The notes beneath the pieces were generated by a model. The model saw only the letters and a program-made list of their open reading frames with translations, made no database searches and was not told where the DNA came from. Below, one piece after another: positions 32,049 through 40,882 of a stretch of DNA of 64,000 bases (the first letter of the stretch is position 1; every line of letters begins with the position of its first letter). The DNA comes from Streptomyces ferrugineus (GTDB taxonomy: Bacteria; Actinomycetota; Actinomycetes; Streptomycetales; Streptomycetaceae). A program made the position numbers and the translations under genes. Location: contig NZ_CP063373.1 of assembly GCF_015160855.1 (NCBI RefSeq), forward strand, positions 7,787,001 to 7,851,000, written 5' to 3'.

Positions 32049-33301
32049 GCACGGGCCTCCGCCGTGTGTGCCGCCAGTTCCCGGGCCCGCCTGCGCGCCC
32101 AGGTCTCCGCTTCGAGGACGTCCGCGACGGTGAGGGAAGTTCCCGCGCTCGGGGTGCCGTGCTCCTCCACCACCCGCGTCACGGTCTCCATGATCCCGTT
32201 GAACGGCAGCGCGCCGGCCCGGAAGGCCTCCACGCACTCCTCGTTCGCCGCATTGAACACCGCCGGCGCCGTGCCCGCGAGCCCGCCCACGTGGCGGGCC
32301 AGGTTGACGGACGGGAACGCGTCGTTGTCGAGCGGGAAGAACTCCCAGGTCGACGCCTTGCTCCAGTCGAACGTGGGCGCGGCGTCGGGGACGCGCTCCG
32401 GCCAGCCGAGGCCGATGGCGATCGGGCCGCGCATGTCGGGCGGGGTCGCCTGGGCGATCGTGGATCCGTCGGTGAACTCAACCATCGAGTGAACATACGA
32501 CTGGGGATGCACGACCACCTCAATGCGGTCGAAGGAAATGTCGTAGAGCAGATGCGCCTCGATGACCTCCAGGCCCTTGTTGACGAGGGTCGCGGAGTTG
32601 ATCGTGATGACCGGGCCCATGGCCCAGGTGGGGTGCGCGAGGGCGTCCTCGACGGTCACGTTCGCCAGCTCGGCCTTCGTACGGCCGCGGAAGGGCCCGC
32701 CGGAGGCGGTCACCACGAGCTTGCGTACGTCCGCGCGCGTGCCGGACGCCAGCGCCTGGAACAGGGCCGCGTGCTCGGAGTCGACGGGGATGATCTGACC
32801 GGGCTTGGCCAGGGCCTTGACCAGCGGGCCGCCGACGATCAGGGACTCCTTGTTGGCGAGCGCGAGGGTGCGGCCCGCCTCCAGGGCGGCGAGGGTCGGG
32901 GCGAGGCCGATGGAGCCGGTGATGCCGTTGAGGACGGTGTGGCAGTCGGAGGCGGCGACCTGAGTGGCCGCGTCCGGGCCCGCGAGGATCTCGGGGAGCG
33001 GCTCGCCCGTGCCGTACTGCGCCTGGAGGGCCTCCCGCAGCGCCGGTACGACGTCCTCCTGGGCGACCGCGACGGTCCGCGCCCTGAGCCGGTACGCCTG
33101 CTCGGCGAGAAGGGCGACCCGGCCGCCGTTGGCGGACAGGGCGGTGACCCGGAACCGCTCGGGGTTGCGCAGCACGAGGTCGATGGCCTGGGTGCCGATG
33201 GACCCGGTGGAGCCGAGGATCACCACGTCCTTGGGGCCGTCGCCCGCAACCGGGTCGTAGACGAGATGCGGGTCGGCGAGAGGGGCTGGACTGTCGCTCA
33301 T
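32045..33301 (-). CDS. dxr: 1-deoxy-D-xylulose 5-phosphate reductoisomerase
   Basis: First committed MEP-pathway enzyme, making 2-C-methyl-D-erythritol 4-phosphate with NADPH. 418 residues from the ATG at 33301. The NADPH-binding start is '[20 protein letters not shown]', and substrate/metal motifs are '[12 protein letters not shown]', '[12 protein letters not shown]' and 'SGGPFRGRT'. The C-terminal domain contains '[12 protein letters not shown]'. The stop overlaps the rseP start by 4 bases. Confidence 0.97.
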   Translation of the reverse strand: MSDSPAPLADPHLVYDPVAGDGPKDVVILGSTGSIGTQAIDLVLRNPERFRVTALSANGGRVALLAEQAYRLRARTVAVAQEDVVPALREALQAQYGTGEPLPEILAGPDAATQVAASDCHTVLNGITGSIGLAPTLAALEAGRTLALANKESLIVGGPLVKALAKPGQIIPVDSEHAALFQALASGTRADVRKLVVTASGGPFRGRTKAELANVTVEDALAHPTWAMGPVITINSATLVNKGLEVIEAHLLYDISFDRIEVVVHPQSYVHSMVEFTDGSTIAQATPPDMRGPIAIGLGWPERVPDAAPTFDWSKASTWEFFPLDNDAFPSVNLARHVGGLAGTAPAVFNAANEECVEAFRAGALPFNGIMETVTRVVEEHGTPSAGTSLTVADVLEAETWARRRARELAAHTAEARA

Positions 33302-33367
33302 CCCCCCATTGTGGCCGGAAGGATCGATGGGAAGGACAGGGCGTCCCCGTCCGGGAGGTAACAGGAT

Positions 33368-33401
33368 GGTGAGGGATCGCTGCGGGCAGTGATCCCTCAC
33401 C
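33368..33401. terminator. Terminator downstream of the acyl-CoA dehydrogenase gene
   Basis: Perfect 11-bp stem (arms 33368-33378 and 33391-33401) with a 12-base loop, 29 bases past the acyl-CoA dehydrogenase stop and before dxr. Confidence 0.82.
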
Positions 33402-33429
33402 GGCCCTCACCGGCCCCTCACCCCATCGG

Positions 33430-35364
33430 TCACCTGATCGGGCGGTGCACGTTCTCCTGGGCGCTGGGGCCCGGTGTCGCGTCCGCGATCCACACGCCGC
33501 CGTCGTCCGACGGGTCGACGATGCCCGACTCCAGCCACTCGTACGTGCCCGACATCACGCCCTTGACCACCTTGCGGTCGAGGTCGTCGGTGTTGGACCA
33601 CAGGCGGCCGAAGAGTTCCTCGACACGCAGCCGGGACTGGCGGCAGAAGGCGTCGGCGAGCTGGTAGGCCTCGCGGCCGTGCTCGCCCCGGGCGCGCAGG
33701 TGCTCGGCGCGGACGCAGGTCGCGCTCATGGCGAACAGCTCGGCGCCGATGTCGACGACCCGGCCGAGGAAGCCCTGCTTGGTCTCCATGCGGCCCTGCC
33801 AGCGGGACATGCCGTAGAAGGTGGAGCGGGCGAGCTTGCGGGAGGTGCGCTCGACGTAGCGCAGGTGCGCGGAGAGGTCGATGCCGTGCTTGAACTCGCC
33901 GTAGGTGTACGGCAGTTGCCCCTGGCCCGCGACCAGCTTGGGCAGCCACTTGGCGTAGAAGACACCGGCGTTCGCGCCCGCCTTGGCCTTGTCCTGGAGG
34001 GACTTGTCGGGGTCGATGAGGTCGCCGGCGACCGAGAGGTGGGCGTCGACGGCCTCGCGGGCGATCAGGAGGTGCATGATCTCCGTCGAGCCCTCGAAGA
34101 TGCGGTTGATGCGCAGGTCGCGCAGGACCTGTTCGGCGGGGACGCCGCGCTCGCCCCGGGCCCTGAGGGAGTCGGCGGTCTCGAAGCCGCGGCCGCCGCG
34201 GATCTGGACGAGTTCGTCGGCGATCGTCCAGGCCATCTCGGAGGCGTACAGCTTGGCGAGGGCGCCTTCGATGCGGATGTCGTTGCGGTCCTCGTCGGCC
34301 ATCTGGGAGGCGAGGTCGGTGACGGCCTCCAGGGCGAAGGTGGTGGCCGCGATGAAGGAGATCTTCGAGCCGACGGCCTCGTGGTGGGCGATCGGCTTGC
34401 CCCACTGCTCGCGCGCCGCCGACCACTCGCGGGCGATCTTCAGGCACCACTTGCCGGCCGCGACGCAGGACGCGGGGAGCGAGAGCCGACCGGTGTTGAG
34501 CGTGGTCAGGGCGATCTTCAGGCCGGCGCCCTCCGGGCCGATCCGGTTCGCCGCGGGGACGCGGACCTGGTGGAAGCGGGTGACGCCGTTCTCGATGCCG
34601 CGCAGACCCATGAAGGCGTTGCGGTTCTCGACGGTGATGCCGGGTGAGTTGGTCTCCACGACGAAGGCGGTGATGCCGCCCTTGTGCCCCTCGGACTTGG
34701 GCACGCGGGCCATGACGACGAGGAGGTCGGCGACCACGCCGTTGGTCGTCCAGAGCTTCACGCCGTCGAGGATGTAGTCGTCACCGTCCGGCACCGCGGA
34801 AGTGGCGAGGCGGGCCGGGTCGGAGCCGACGTCCGGCTCGGTCAGCAGGAAGGCGCTGATGTCGGTGCGGGCGCAGCGCGGGAGGAAGGTCTCCTTCTGC
34901 TCGGGGGTGCCGAACAGCTTCAGCGGCTGCGGTACGCCGATCGACTGATGGGCCGAGAGCAGCACGCCGATCGCGGGGCTGGCCGAGCCGGCCAGGGTCA
35001 GCGCCTTGTTGTAGTACACCTGCGTGAGGCCGAGGCCGCCGTACTTGGTGTCGATCTTCATGCCGAGGGCGCCGAGTTCCTTGAGCCCGTTGATCACCTC
35101 GTCGGGGATCCGGGACTCGCGCTCGATCAGGGCGCCGTCGACCTTCGACTCGATGAAGTCCCGCAGCTTGGCGAGGAACTCCTCGCCGCGCTGGGCGGCC
35201 TCGTCGGTGGGCATCGGGTGCGGGTGGATGAGGTCGAGGCGGAAGCGGCCGAGGAACAGTTCCTTGGCGAAGCTGGGCTTGCGCCACTCCTGCTGCCGGG
35301 CCGCCTCCGCCACCTCGCGTGCCTCACGTTCGGTGACGGTGGGTTTGGTGGGTGCTGCGGACAT
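33430..35364 (-). CDS. Acyl-CoA dehydrogenase (long form)
   Basis: FAD-dependent acyl-CoA alpha,beta-dehydrogenase of 644 residues from the ATG at 35364 (GAGG 8 bases upstream; a GTG nine bases further up is in frame). Core motifs are 'TKYGGLGLTQVYYNKALTLAG', 'LLTEPDVGSDPARL', 'FMGLRGIENGVTRFHQVRVP' and 'QIRGGRGFETADSLRARGERG', with the active-site loop 'RINRIFEGSTEIMHLLIARE'. About 200 residues extend beyond the usual 400-residue core, as in very-long-chain/ACAD9-like enzymes. Chain-length preference cannot be read. It is divergent from the lacI-family gene and marks the edge of conserved chromosome before the accessory locus. Confidence 0.93.
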   Translation of the reverse strand: MSAAPTKPTVTEREAREVAEAARQQEWRKPSFAKELFLGRFRLDLIHPHPMPTDEAAQRGEEFLAKLRDFIESKVDGALIERESRIPDEVINGLKELGALGMKIDTKYGGLGLTQVYYNKALTLAGSASPAIGVLLSAHQSIGVPQPLKLFGTPEQKETFLPRCARTDISAFLLTEPDVGSDPARLATSAVPDGDDYILDGVKLWTTNGVVADLLVVMARVPKSEGHKGGITAFVVETNSPGITVENRNAFMGLRGIENGVTRFHQVRVPAANRIGPEGAGLKIALTTLNTGRLSLPASCVAAGKWCLKIAREWSAAREQWGKPIAHHEAVGSKISFIAATTFALEAVTDLASQMADEDRNDIRIEGALAKLYASEMAWTIADELVQIRGGRGFETADSLRARGERGVPAEQVLRDLRINRIFEGSTEIMHLLIAREAVDAHLSVAGDLIDPDKSLQDKAKAGANAGVFYAKWLPKLVAGQGQLPYTYGEFKHGIDLSAHLRYVERTSRKLARSTFYGMSRWQGRMETKQGFLGRVVDIGAELFAMSATCVRAEHLRARGEHGREAYQLADAFCRQSRLRVEELFGRLWSNTDDLDRKVVKGVMSGTYEWLESGIVDPSDDGGVWIADATPGPSAQENVHRPIR

Positions 35365-35489
35365 GAGGCTCACCTCGCCGCGAATCGGGATCTTGGGCCG
35401 TTTGGTTACCGACGGGTGCTACTCGATCGTATGTACCCGATTCAGGGCGACCCCACCACCCCGCGTGCAGCCGTTCGGCCGATGTTGAC

Positions 35490-35610
35490 GGAGTACGCCT
35501 TGGTGTCAAGGCGGCCCGTGCCGTGCCGGTGTAGTTTCCCTCGTTCCAGAGGTTGTTGTTCCGGTAGTACTTGCCGAGCGTGATCGTGTCGAAGGCCTCC
35601 GTCGTAGAAG
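35490..35610 (-). pseudogene. Possible relic of a secreted GH12-like N-terminus
   Basis: One minus-strand frame reads 'FDTITLGKYYRNNNLWNEG' followed by 'NYTGTARAA', with no good start and an early loss of sense. The G-Y-x(3)-NN-x-W pattern matches the N-terminal strands of GH12 enzymes, including 'LNGYTLYNNIWGSG' of the GH12 gene at 40127-40843. It is short, so it may be chance. Confidence 0.3.
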
Positions 35611-35617
35611 AAAGCTG

Positions 35618-35631
35618 TCGAAGCGCTTCGA
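35618..35631. promoter_or_regulatory. LacI-family operator, site 1
   Basis: Exact palindrome TCGAAGCGCTTCGA, 108 bases upstream of the lacI start. The same 14 bases occur at 51251 and 51411. The central CG and dyad are typical of LacI-family operators. Confidence 0.82.
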
Positions 35632-35708
35632 TAACCTATGGACACCCACGCGCGCCAGAGCTAGTGTCGAACCACCCTCACAGCCAGCCCTGTTCACACC
35701 GCGCACTG

Positions 35709-35722
35709 TCGAAGCGCTTCAC
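35709..35722. promoter_or_regulatory. LacI-family operator, site 2 (variant)
   Basis: TCGAAGCGCTTCAC keeps the 10-base core GAAGCGCTTC and one full half-site. It lies 17-30 bases upstream of the lacI start, where binding would block transcription, so autoregulation of the lacI-GH31 unit is likely. Confidence 0.75.
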
Positions 35723-35738
35723 AAAGCTTGGAGAGCGG

Positions 35739-36752
35739 ATGGTCACCCTCGCCGAGGTCGCCCAGCACGCCGGAGTCTCGGCGAGCACGGTGAGCTATGT
35801 CCTCAGCGGCAAGCGGTCCATCTCCACGACCACCCGGCAGCGGGTCGAGCAGAGCATCCGCGAACTCGGCTACCACCCGAACGCCGGTGCCCGCGCCCTG
35901 GCCAGCAGCAGGTCGAACATCATCGCGCTGATGATCCCGCTGCGCACCGACATGTATGTGCCGGTGATGATGGAGATCGCCATCGCGGTGGCCACCACGG
36001 CCCGTACGCACGGCTACGACGTCCTGCTGCTGACCGGCGAGGAGGGTCCCGACGCCGTGCGCCGCGTCACCGGCAGCGGGCTGGCCGACGCGATGATCCT
36101 GATGGACGTCCAGCTCGACGACGAGCGGCTGCCGCTGCTGCGCGGCACCGACCAGCCGTCCGTACTGATCGGGCTGCCCTCCGACACCACCGGGCTGACC
36201 TGCGTCGACCTCGACTTCAAGGCGACCGGGGCGCTGTGCGTGGAGCATCTGGCGACGCTGGGGCACCGCGACATCGCTGTCATAGGAGAGGCCCCGGCCG
36301 TCTACGAGCGGCACACCGGGTTCGCGGAGCGCACGCTCGACGGACTGCGGCTGCGGTCCCAGGAGCTGGGGATCCGGCTGCTGCACCGGCCCTGCGAGGG
36401 CGGCTACGACGCGATGGCCGTCACCCTCGCCCGCATCCTCGACGAGCGCCCGGGCACCACGGGGTTCGTCGTGCAGAACGAGTCGGCGGTCGAGCCGCTG
36501 CTCGCCCTGCTGCGCCAGCAGGGCCGCGCCGTGCCCGAGGACGTGTCGGTGGTCGCCATCTGCCCCGACCAGGTCGCCACCCAGGCCTCGGTGCGGCTGA
36601 CGTCGGTCTCCATCCCCGCGCAGGAGATGGGCCGGCATGCGGTCGAACAGCTGGTCGCCAAGCTCGACGGGCGCGGAAGTGACGAAGTCCTGCTGATCGC
36701 ACCCGAGTTGACGGTCCGGGCGAGTTCGGGTCCGGCGCCGTCGGCGAACTGA
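35739..36752 (+). CDS. LacI-family transcriptional regulator of the xyloglucan locus
   Basis: 337 residues from the ATG at 35739. The DNA-binding domain opens 'VTLAEVAQHAGVSASTVSYVLSG' with the hinge helix near 'GARALASSRSN'. The periplasmic-binding-protein-like sensor domain follows ('IIALMIPLRTDMYVPVMMEIAIAV', ending 'DEVLLIAPELTVRASSG'). The frame extends to 35571, but that would place both operators inside the gene. It sits directly upstream of the GH31 gene (62 bases) and next to two copies of TCGAAGCGCTTCGA-type sites, and matching sites stand before the importer operon and GH3. It is expected to repress the locus and to release when a xyloglucan-derived sugar binds. The effector cannot be read from the sequence. 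Confidence 0.93.
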   Translation: MVTLAEVAQHAGVSASTVSYVLSGKRSISTTTRQRVEQSIRELGYHPNAGARALASSRSNIIALMIPLRTDMYVPVMMEIAIAVATTARTHGYDVLLLTGEEGPDAVRRVTGSGLADAMILMDVQLDDERLPLLRGTDQPSVLIGLPSDTTGLTCVDLDFKATGALCVEHLATLGHRDIAVIGEAPAVYERHTGFAERTLDGLRLRSQELGIRLLHRPCEGGYDAMAVTLARILDERPGTTGFVVQNESAVEPLLALLRQQGRAVPEDVSVVAICPDQVATQASVRLTSVSIPAQEMGRHAVEQLVAKLDGRGSDEVLLIAPELTVRASSGPAPSAN

Positions 36753-36814
36753 CGCCCCTTGCCTCACGTGCCTGTACGCACGTCCCTGTCTGCTTTCCTC
36801 CAGGAGCACGCCTC

Positions 36815-38857
36815 GTGTATCAGCCTGCCGAAAACCAGCCCAAGGTCAGTCTCGCGCAGTCGTCCCCCACCGTCGGCACGTTCCGCGAGCGGGACGGTGC
36901 GCTGGAGTGGAGCGGCCGCCAGGAGACCGTTCGCGTCGAGCCGTGGGGACCGGACGCGGTCCGGGTGCGCACCCGCCTCGGTGGACCGATCCTCGACGGA
37001 CTGCCCGGTGCCCTCCTCGACGGGCCCGAGGCCACCGAGAGCTCGGTCAAGATCGGTGACGGCGAGGCGCAGTTGACCGTGGGCGCGCTGACCGTCCACG
37101 TCGACGCCGAGGGCCTGATCCGCTTCCTGCGCACCGAGGACTCCGCCGAGCTCCTCGCAGAGGCCCGCGCCCACTTCTGGTGGCCCGGCGCGCGCCTCTA
37201 CACGGCCGTCGGCAACGGCTACCACCGTCTTGAGCAGCGCTTCGCCGCCTACGACGACGAGAAGCTGTACGGACTCGGCCAGCACCAGCACGGCCGGTTC
37301 GACCAGAAGGGCCTGGTCCTGGACCTGGTCCAGCGCAATGCCGAGGTCGGCATCCCGGTCCTGTCGTCCAGCCGTGGCTACACCCTCCTGTGGAACAACC
37401 CGGCGATCGGCCGCGTGGAGCTCGCGCACAACGGCACGCGGTGGGTCGCCGACTCCGCCCGGCAGATCGACTACTGGATCGCCGCGGGCACCCCGGCCGA
37501 CGGCCAGCGCCGCTACAGCGCGGTGACGGGCCGTACGCCCATGCTGCCGGAGTGGGCGGCGGGCTTCTGGCAGTGCAAGCTGCGCTACCGCACCCAGGAC
37601 GAACTCCTCGCCGTGGCACGGGAGTACAAGCGCCGGGGCCTGCCGCTCTCGGCGATCGTCTGCGACTTCTTCCACTGGACCCACCTCGGCGACTGGAAGT
37701 TCGACCCGGCCGAGTGGCCCGACCCGGCGGCGATGGTGCGCGAGCTGGACGAGATGGGCGTCAAGCTCGTCGTGTCCGTGTGGCCGTCGGTCTCCCCGCT
37801 CTCCGAGAACCACCCGGTCATGGAGCAGCGCGGCCACTTCATCGGCACCCAGTACGGCCCGATGGCACACGCCGACTGGCCGGACAAGGAGGTCGCCTCC
37901 ACCGTCCAGGTCGCCTTCTACGACGCCACCAACCCCGACGCCCGTGAGTTCCTGTGGTCGAGGATCAAGCAGAACTACCTCGACCCGTACGGCATCACCG
38001 CCTTCTGGCTGGACGCGTGCGAGCCCGAGCTGAAGCCGGGCTTCCAGGAGAACCTGCGCTACTGGACGGGCCCCGGCCTGGAGGTCGGCAACAGCTACCC
38101 CGCCGAGAACTCCCGCACCTTCTACGAGGGCCTGCGCGCGTCCGGCGAGGAGGAGGTCGTCACCCTCAACCGCTCGGCCTGGGCGGGCAGCCAGCGCTAC
38201 GGCGCCGCCCTGTGGTCCGGCGACATCGGCACCGACTTCCCGACCCTGCGCCGCCAGATCGCGGCCGGCCTGAACACCGCGCTGTCCGGCATCCCCTGGT
38301 GGAACACCGACATCGGCGGCTTCCACGGCGGCGACCCGGACGACCCGGCCTACCGCGAGGTGATGGTCCGCTGGTTCCAGTTCGGCGCCCTGTCCCCGCT
38401 GATGCGCCTGCACGGCTTCCGCGACCCGGGCATGCCGCTCGGCCCGGAGATGACCGGCGGTCCGAACGAGGTGTGGTCGTACGGCGAGGAGGCCGGCGCG
38501 ATCATGGAGAAGTACCTGCGGCTGCGCGAGCGCCTGAAGCCGTATGTGCTGGACGTCATGCGCGAGGCCCATGAGGAGGGCCTGCCGGTGATGCGGCCGC
38601 TGTTCCTGGAGTTCCCCGACGACCAGACGGCCTGGTCGGTCGACGACGCCTATCTCCTCGGCCGCGATCTGCTGGTCGCCCCGGTGCTGACGGCGGGCGC
38701 GACGGCCCGCACGACGTACCTTCCGGCGGGCGCGGGCTGGACGGACGCGTGGACGGGTGAGACGTACGAGGGCGGTAGGACCGTGACGGTGGACGCCCCA
38801 CTGGACCGCATCCCGCTGTTCCTGCGGGACGGGGTGCGGCTGCCGGTGGCGGACTAG
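36815..38857 (+). CDS. GH31 alpha-glycosidase, probable alpha-xylosidase
   Basis: Retaining alpha-glycosidase of 680 residues from the GTG at 36815 (AGGAG 8 bases upstream). GH31 motifs: catalytic nucleophile Asp400 in 'YGITAFWLDACEPELKPG' and acid/base Asp470 in 'RYGAALWSGDIGTDF', with 'DFFHWTHLGDWKFDPAEWPDP' in the barrel. The 'WLDACEPE' form resembles alpha-xylosidases more than alpha-glucosidases, but this is inference. No signal peptide, so cytoplasmic. In the locus it would remove the alpha-1,6-xylose from the non-reducing end of imported xyloglucan oligosaccharides. It follows lacI and is probably co-transcribed with it. Confidence 0.9.
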   Translation: MYQPAENQPKVSLAQSSPTVGTFRERDGALEWSGRQETVRVEPWGPDAVRVRTRLGGPILDGLPGALLDGPEATESSVKIGDGEAQLTVGALTVHVDAEGLIRFLRTEDSAELLAEARAHFWWPGARLYTAVGNGYHRLEQRFAAYDDEKLYGLGQHQHGRFDQKGLVLDLVQRNAEVGIPVLSSSRGYTLLWNNPAIGRVELAHNGTRWVADSARQIDYWIAAGTPADGQRRYSAVTGRTPMLPEWAAGFWQCKLRYRTQDELLAVAREYKRRGLPLSAIVCDFFHWTHLGDWKFDPAEWPDPAAMVRELDEMGVKLVVSVWPSVSPLSENHPVMEQRGHFIGTQYGPMAHADWPDKEVASTVQVAFYDATNPDAREFLWSRIKQNYLDPYGITAFWLDACEPELKPGFQENLRYWTGPGLEVGNSYPAENSRTFYEGLRASGEEEVVTLNRSAWAGSQRYGAALWSGDIGTDFPTLRRQIAAGLNTALSGIPWWNTDIGGFHGGDPDDPAYREVMVRWFQFGALSPLMRLHGFRDPGMPLGPEMTGGPNEVWSYGEEAGAIMEKYLRLRERLKPYVLDVMREAHEEGLPVMRPLFLEFPDDQTAWSVDDAYLLGRDLLVAPVLTAGATARTTYLPAGAGWTDAWTGETYEGGRTVTVDAPLDRIPLFLRDGVRLPVAD

Positions 38858-38914
38858 GCGCGCCCGTCCAACTTCCGTTCACCACAAGTCAGTTCGACGA
38901 GATAGGTTCCCTAC

Positions 38915-40102
38915 GTGTCCTCGTCTCCGCTCGCCCTCACCCTCGCCAATCTGCTCCTGCGCCCGGCCCTCGGCTCCCGCCGCAGTCCGGACCGGGTCTT
39001 CGACCGGATCGCCGTGGAGGCCGGGGAGGCACCCGGTGACCGGCAGTTCGTCGACGACTTCCGGTCCCTGCTGGGCTGGTGGGCGAAGGCCGACAACCTC
39101 ACGCCGGTCGGCTGGCAGTCCGCGCAGGCGCATGTGCGCCGGCATCTGACCAACCGGGCCCGCGTCCGGCGGCTGATCGCCGAGCACCCCGAGATCGAGC
39201 GCGAGCCGATCGAGAAGCCGGTGTTCGTCGTGGGCCTGCCGCGCACGGCGACCACCGTCACGCACGCCGTCCTGTCGATCTCGGACGAGCACCGCTGCCC
39301 GCTGCTGTGGGAACTGCTCGCCCCCGACCTGGAGTTGCCGCCCCGGCAGCGCAGGAAGGCGATCACGACCGGCCGCCGGATGGTCCAGGGCACCGATCTC
39401 TTCGCGCCGCGCTTCCGTGACATCCACGCGATGGTGGCCGAGGGCCCGGAGGAGTGCACGTTCGCGCTCCCGCACGCCTCGATGCCGTTCTCCCAGGCCC
39501 GGATACCCGAGTACCAGGCGTGGCACCGCGAGCGGGACTTCGTCGACGACTACCGGTACCTCAAACAGGTCTACCAGGTCCTCCAGTACGGCCGTCCGCG
39601 CCGCCGCTGGATGCTGAAGTCCCCCATGCACCTGGAGAACCTGGAGGCGCTGCGCACGGTGTTCCCCGACGCCACCATCGTGTGGTGCCACCGGGACCCG
39701 GTCACCGTCGTGGCGTCCTTCTGCAGTCTGATCGAGCATGGCATGGCCATCAGCGTCCGTCCGCTCGATCTGGCCGGCATCGGCGCCACCTGGCTCGACC
39801 TGCTGAGCCGGGCCATGGCGCGCGGCCTGGCAGCCCGTGCCGCCATCCCCGCGGAACAGTTGGTGGACGCCCCGTACTCCTGGCTCGGCTCCGACCCGGC
39901 CACCGGCGCCCCCAAGCTCTACGCCGCTGTCGGCGCCCGCTGGACCGAGTCCGACGCCGCCCGCCTCCCGGGGGTCGTCGCCCGACCCAGGGGAACTCGG
40001 CGCCACACCTACGACCTGGCGCGCTACGGCCTGACCCGCGCCGAGGTCGAGGCCGCGTTCGCGGACTACAACGCGCTGCGGGCCGAGGTCGACCCCACCT
40101 GA
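38915..40102 (+). CDS. Sulfotransferase-family protein
   Basis: 395 residues with the PAPS-binding pattern of sulfotransferases: 5'-phosphosulfate loop 'PVFVVGLPRTATTVTH' (PRTATT in place of the usual PRSGTT) and 3'-phosphate loop 'IVWCHRDPVTVVASFCSL'. The N-terminal 90 residues are helical. No signal peptide is clear. The GTG at 38915 starts 57 bases after the GH31 stop and the gene is convergent with GH12. Its acceptor is unknown; none of the standard xyloglucan steps needs sulfation, so it may be a bystander in the locus or act on a lipid or small molecule. Confidence 0.82.
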   Translation: MSSSPLALTLANLLLRPALGSRRSPDRVFDRIAVEAGEAPGDRQFVDDFRSLLGWWAKADNLTPVGWQSAQAHVRRHLTNRARVRRLIAEHPEIEREPIEKPVFVVGLPRTATTVTHAVLSISDEHRCPLLWELLAPDLELPPRQRRKAITTGRRMVQGTDLFAPRFRDIHAMVAEGPEECTFALPHASMPFSQARIPEYQAWHRERDFVDDYRYLKQVYQVLQYGRPRRRWMLKSPMHLENLEALRTVFPDATIVWCHRDPVTVVASFCSLIEHGMAISVRPLDLAGIGATWLDLLSRAMARGLAARAAIPAEQLVDAPYSWLGSDPATGAPKLYAAVGARWTESDAARLPGVVARPRGTRRHTYDLARYGLTRAEVEAAFADYNALRAEVDPT

Positions 40103-40126
40103 GGCGACCCCGGCCCTGATGGCACG

Positions 40127-40843
40127 TCAGCTGCTGCTGACGGTCAGGTTGTTGGTGCGGAAGTCGAGGCCGCCGGACGACGAGGTGATCTCGTAGCCGA
40201 ACTGCACGTCACCGATCGTCTCGTTGCTGGACATCCAGCCCTTGGTGCCCGCTATCCAGCTCAGGATCGGCTTCATGTTCACGGAGCCGGAGTTGGAGTC
40301 GGACGTCCGCAGGAACGAGAACACCTCGTTGTGGCCGTTGCTGCCCTTGTACACGTTCCAGGTGTGACCGCCGAGGGTGACGGAGCCCTGGGAGGTGCCG
40401 ATCGGGCCGACGGCTCCGTTGTAGTTCATCCAGAGCATGATCTCGTAGTCGTAGTCCGTGTCCCAGATGTCGTACGACGTGTTGTACGCGCCGGATGACG
40501 GGACCGTGACGTTGTAGTCGCTGGTGAGCGAGGAGAGCGAGGCGATCGTCTTGTTGATCACCTTCTTGGAGTTGGGGTAGGACTTGATGCCGCCGGTGTT
40601 GGGGTGGTTGGCCCAGACTCCCCAGTTGGTGCCGGAGTTGGCCCAGACGCACTGGCTGCCGGCGCCGGAGCCCCAGATGTTGTTGTAGAGCGTGTAGCCG
40701 TTCAGGCTGGTGTTGCCCCACTGGTCGCAGGAGTTCCAGACGGCGGCCGAGGCGGGGGCGGAGGCGAGGCCGACGGTGGCGCCGAGGGCCATCGCCGGGG
40801 CCAGCACGGCCGTCGTGATCTTGCGCAGTGCGCTCTTTGCCAT
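40127..40843 (-). CDS. Secreted GH12 endo-glucanase / xyloglucanase
   Basis: 238 residues from the ATG at 40843 (AAAGGG 5 bases upstream). Signal peptide of about 33 residues ending ASA, then a GH12 beta-jelly-roll with no binding module. The nucleophile is probably Glu134 in 'DYDYEIMLWMNY', and the acid/base Glu218 in 'IGDVQFGYEITSS', both in the expected GH12 contexts. GH12 includes endo-beta-1,4-glucanases and xyloglucan-specific endoglucanases; the neighbours favour the latter. It is last in the leftward run, 39 bases after GH95. It is convergent with the sulfotransferase gene. Confidence 0.92.
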   Translation of the reverse strand: MAKSALRKITTAVLAPAMALGATVGLASAPASAAVWNSCDQWGNTSLNGYTLYNNIWGSGAGSQCVWANSGTNWGVWANHPNTGGIKSYPNSKKVINKTIASLSSLTSDYNVTVPSSGAYNTSYDIWDTDYDYEIMLWMNYNGAVGPIGTSQGSVTLGGHTWNVYKGSNGHNEVFSFLRTSDSNSGSVNMKPILSWIAGTKGWMSSNETIGDVQFGYEITSSSGGLDFRTNNLTVSSS

Positions 40844-40882
40844 GGTGTCCCTTTCCATGGGTGGGGGGAATTGCGGTGGGGG

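Larger units (their letters stand above)
35365..35738. promoter_or_regulatory. Divergent control region between acyl-CoA dehydrogenase and lacI genes
   Basis: 374 bases holding two copies of the LacI-family palindrome (35618-35631 and 35709-35722). A possible relic of a GH12-like N-terminus on the minus strand lies at about 35490-35610. No intact gene was seen. Confidence 0.6.
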
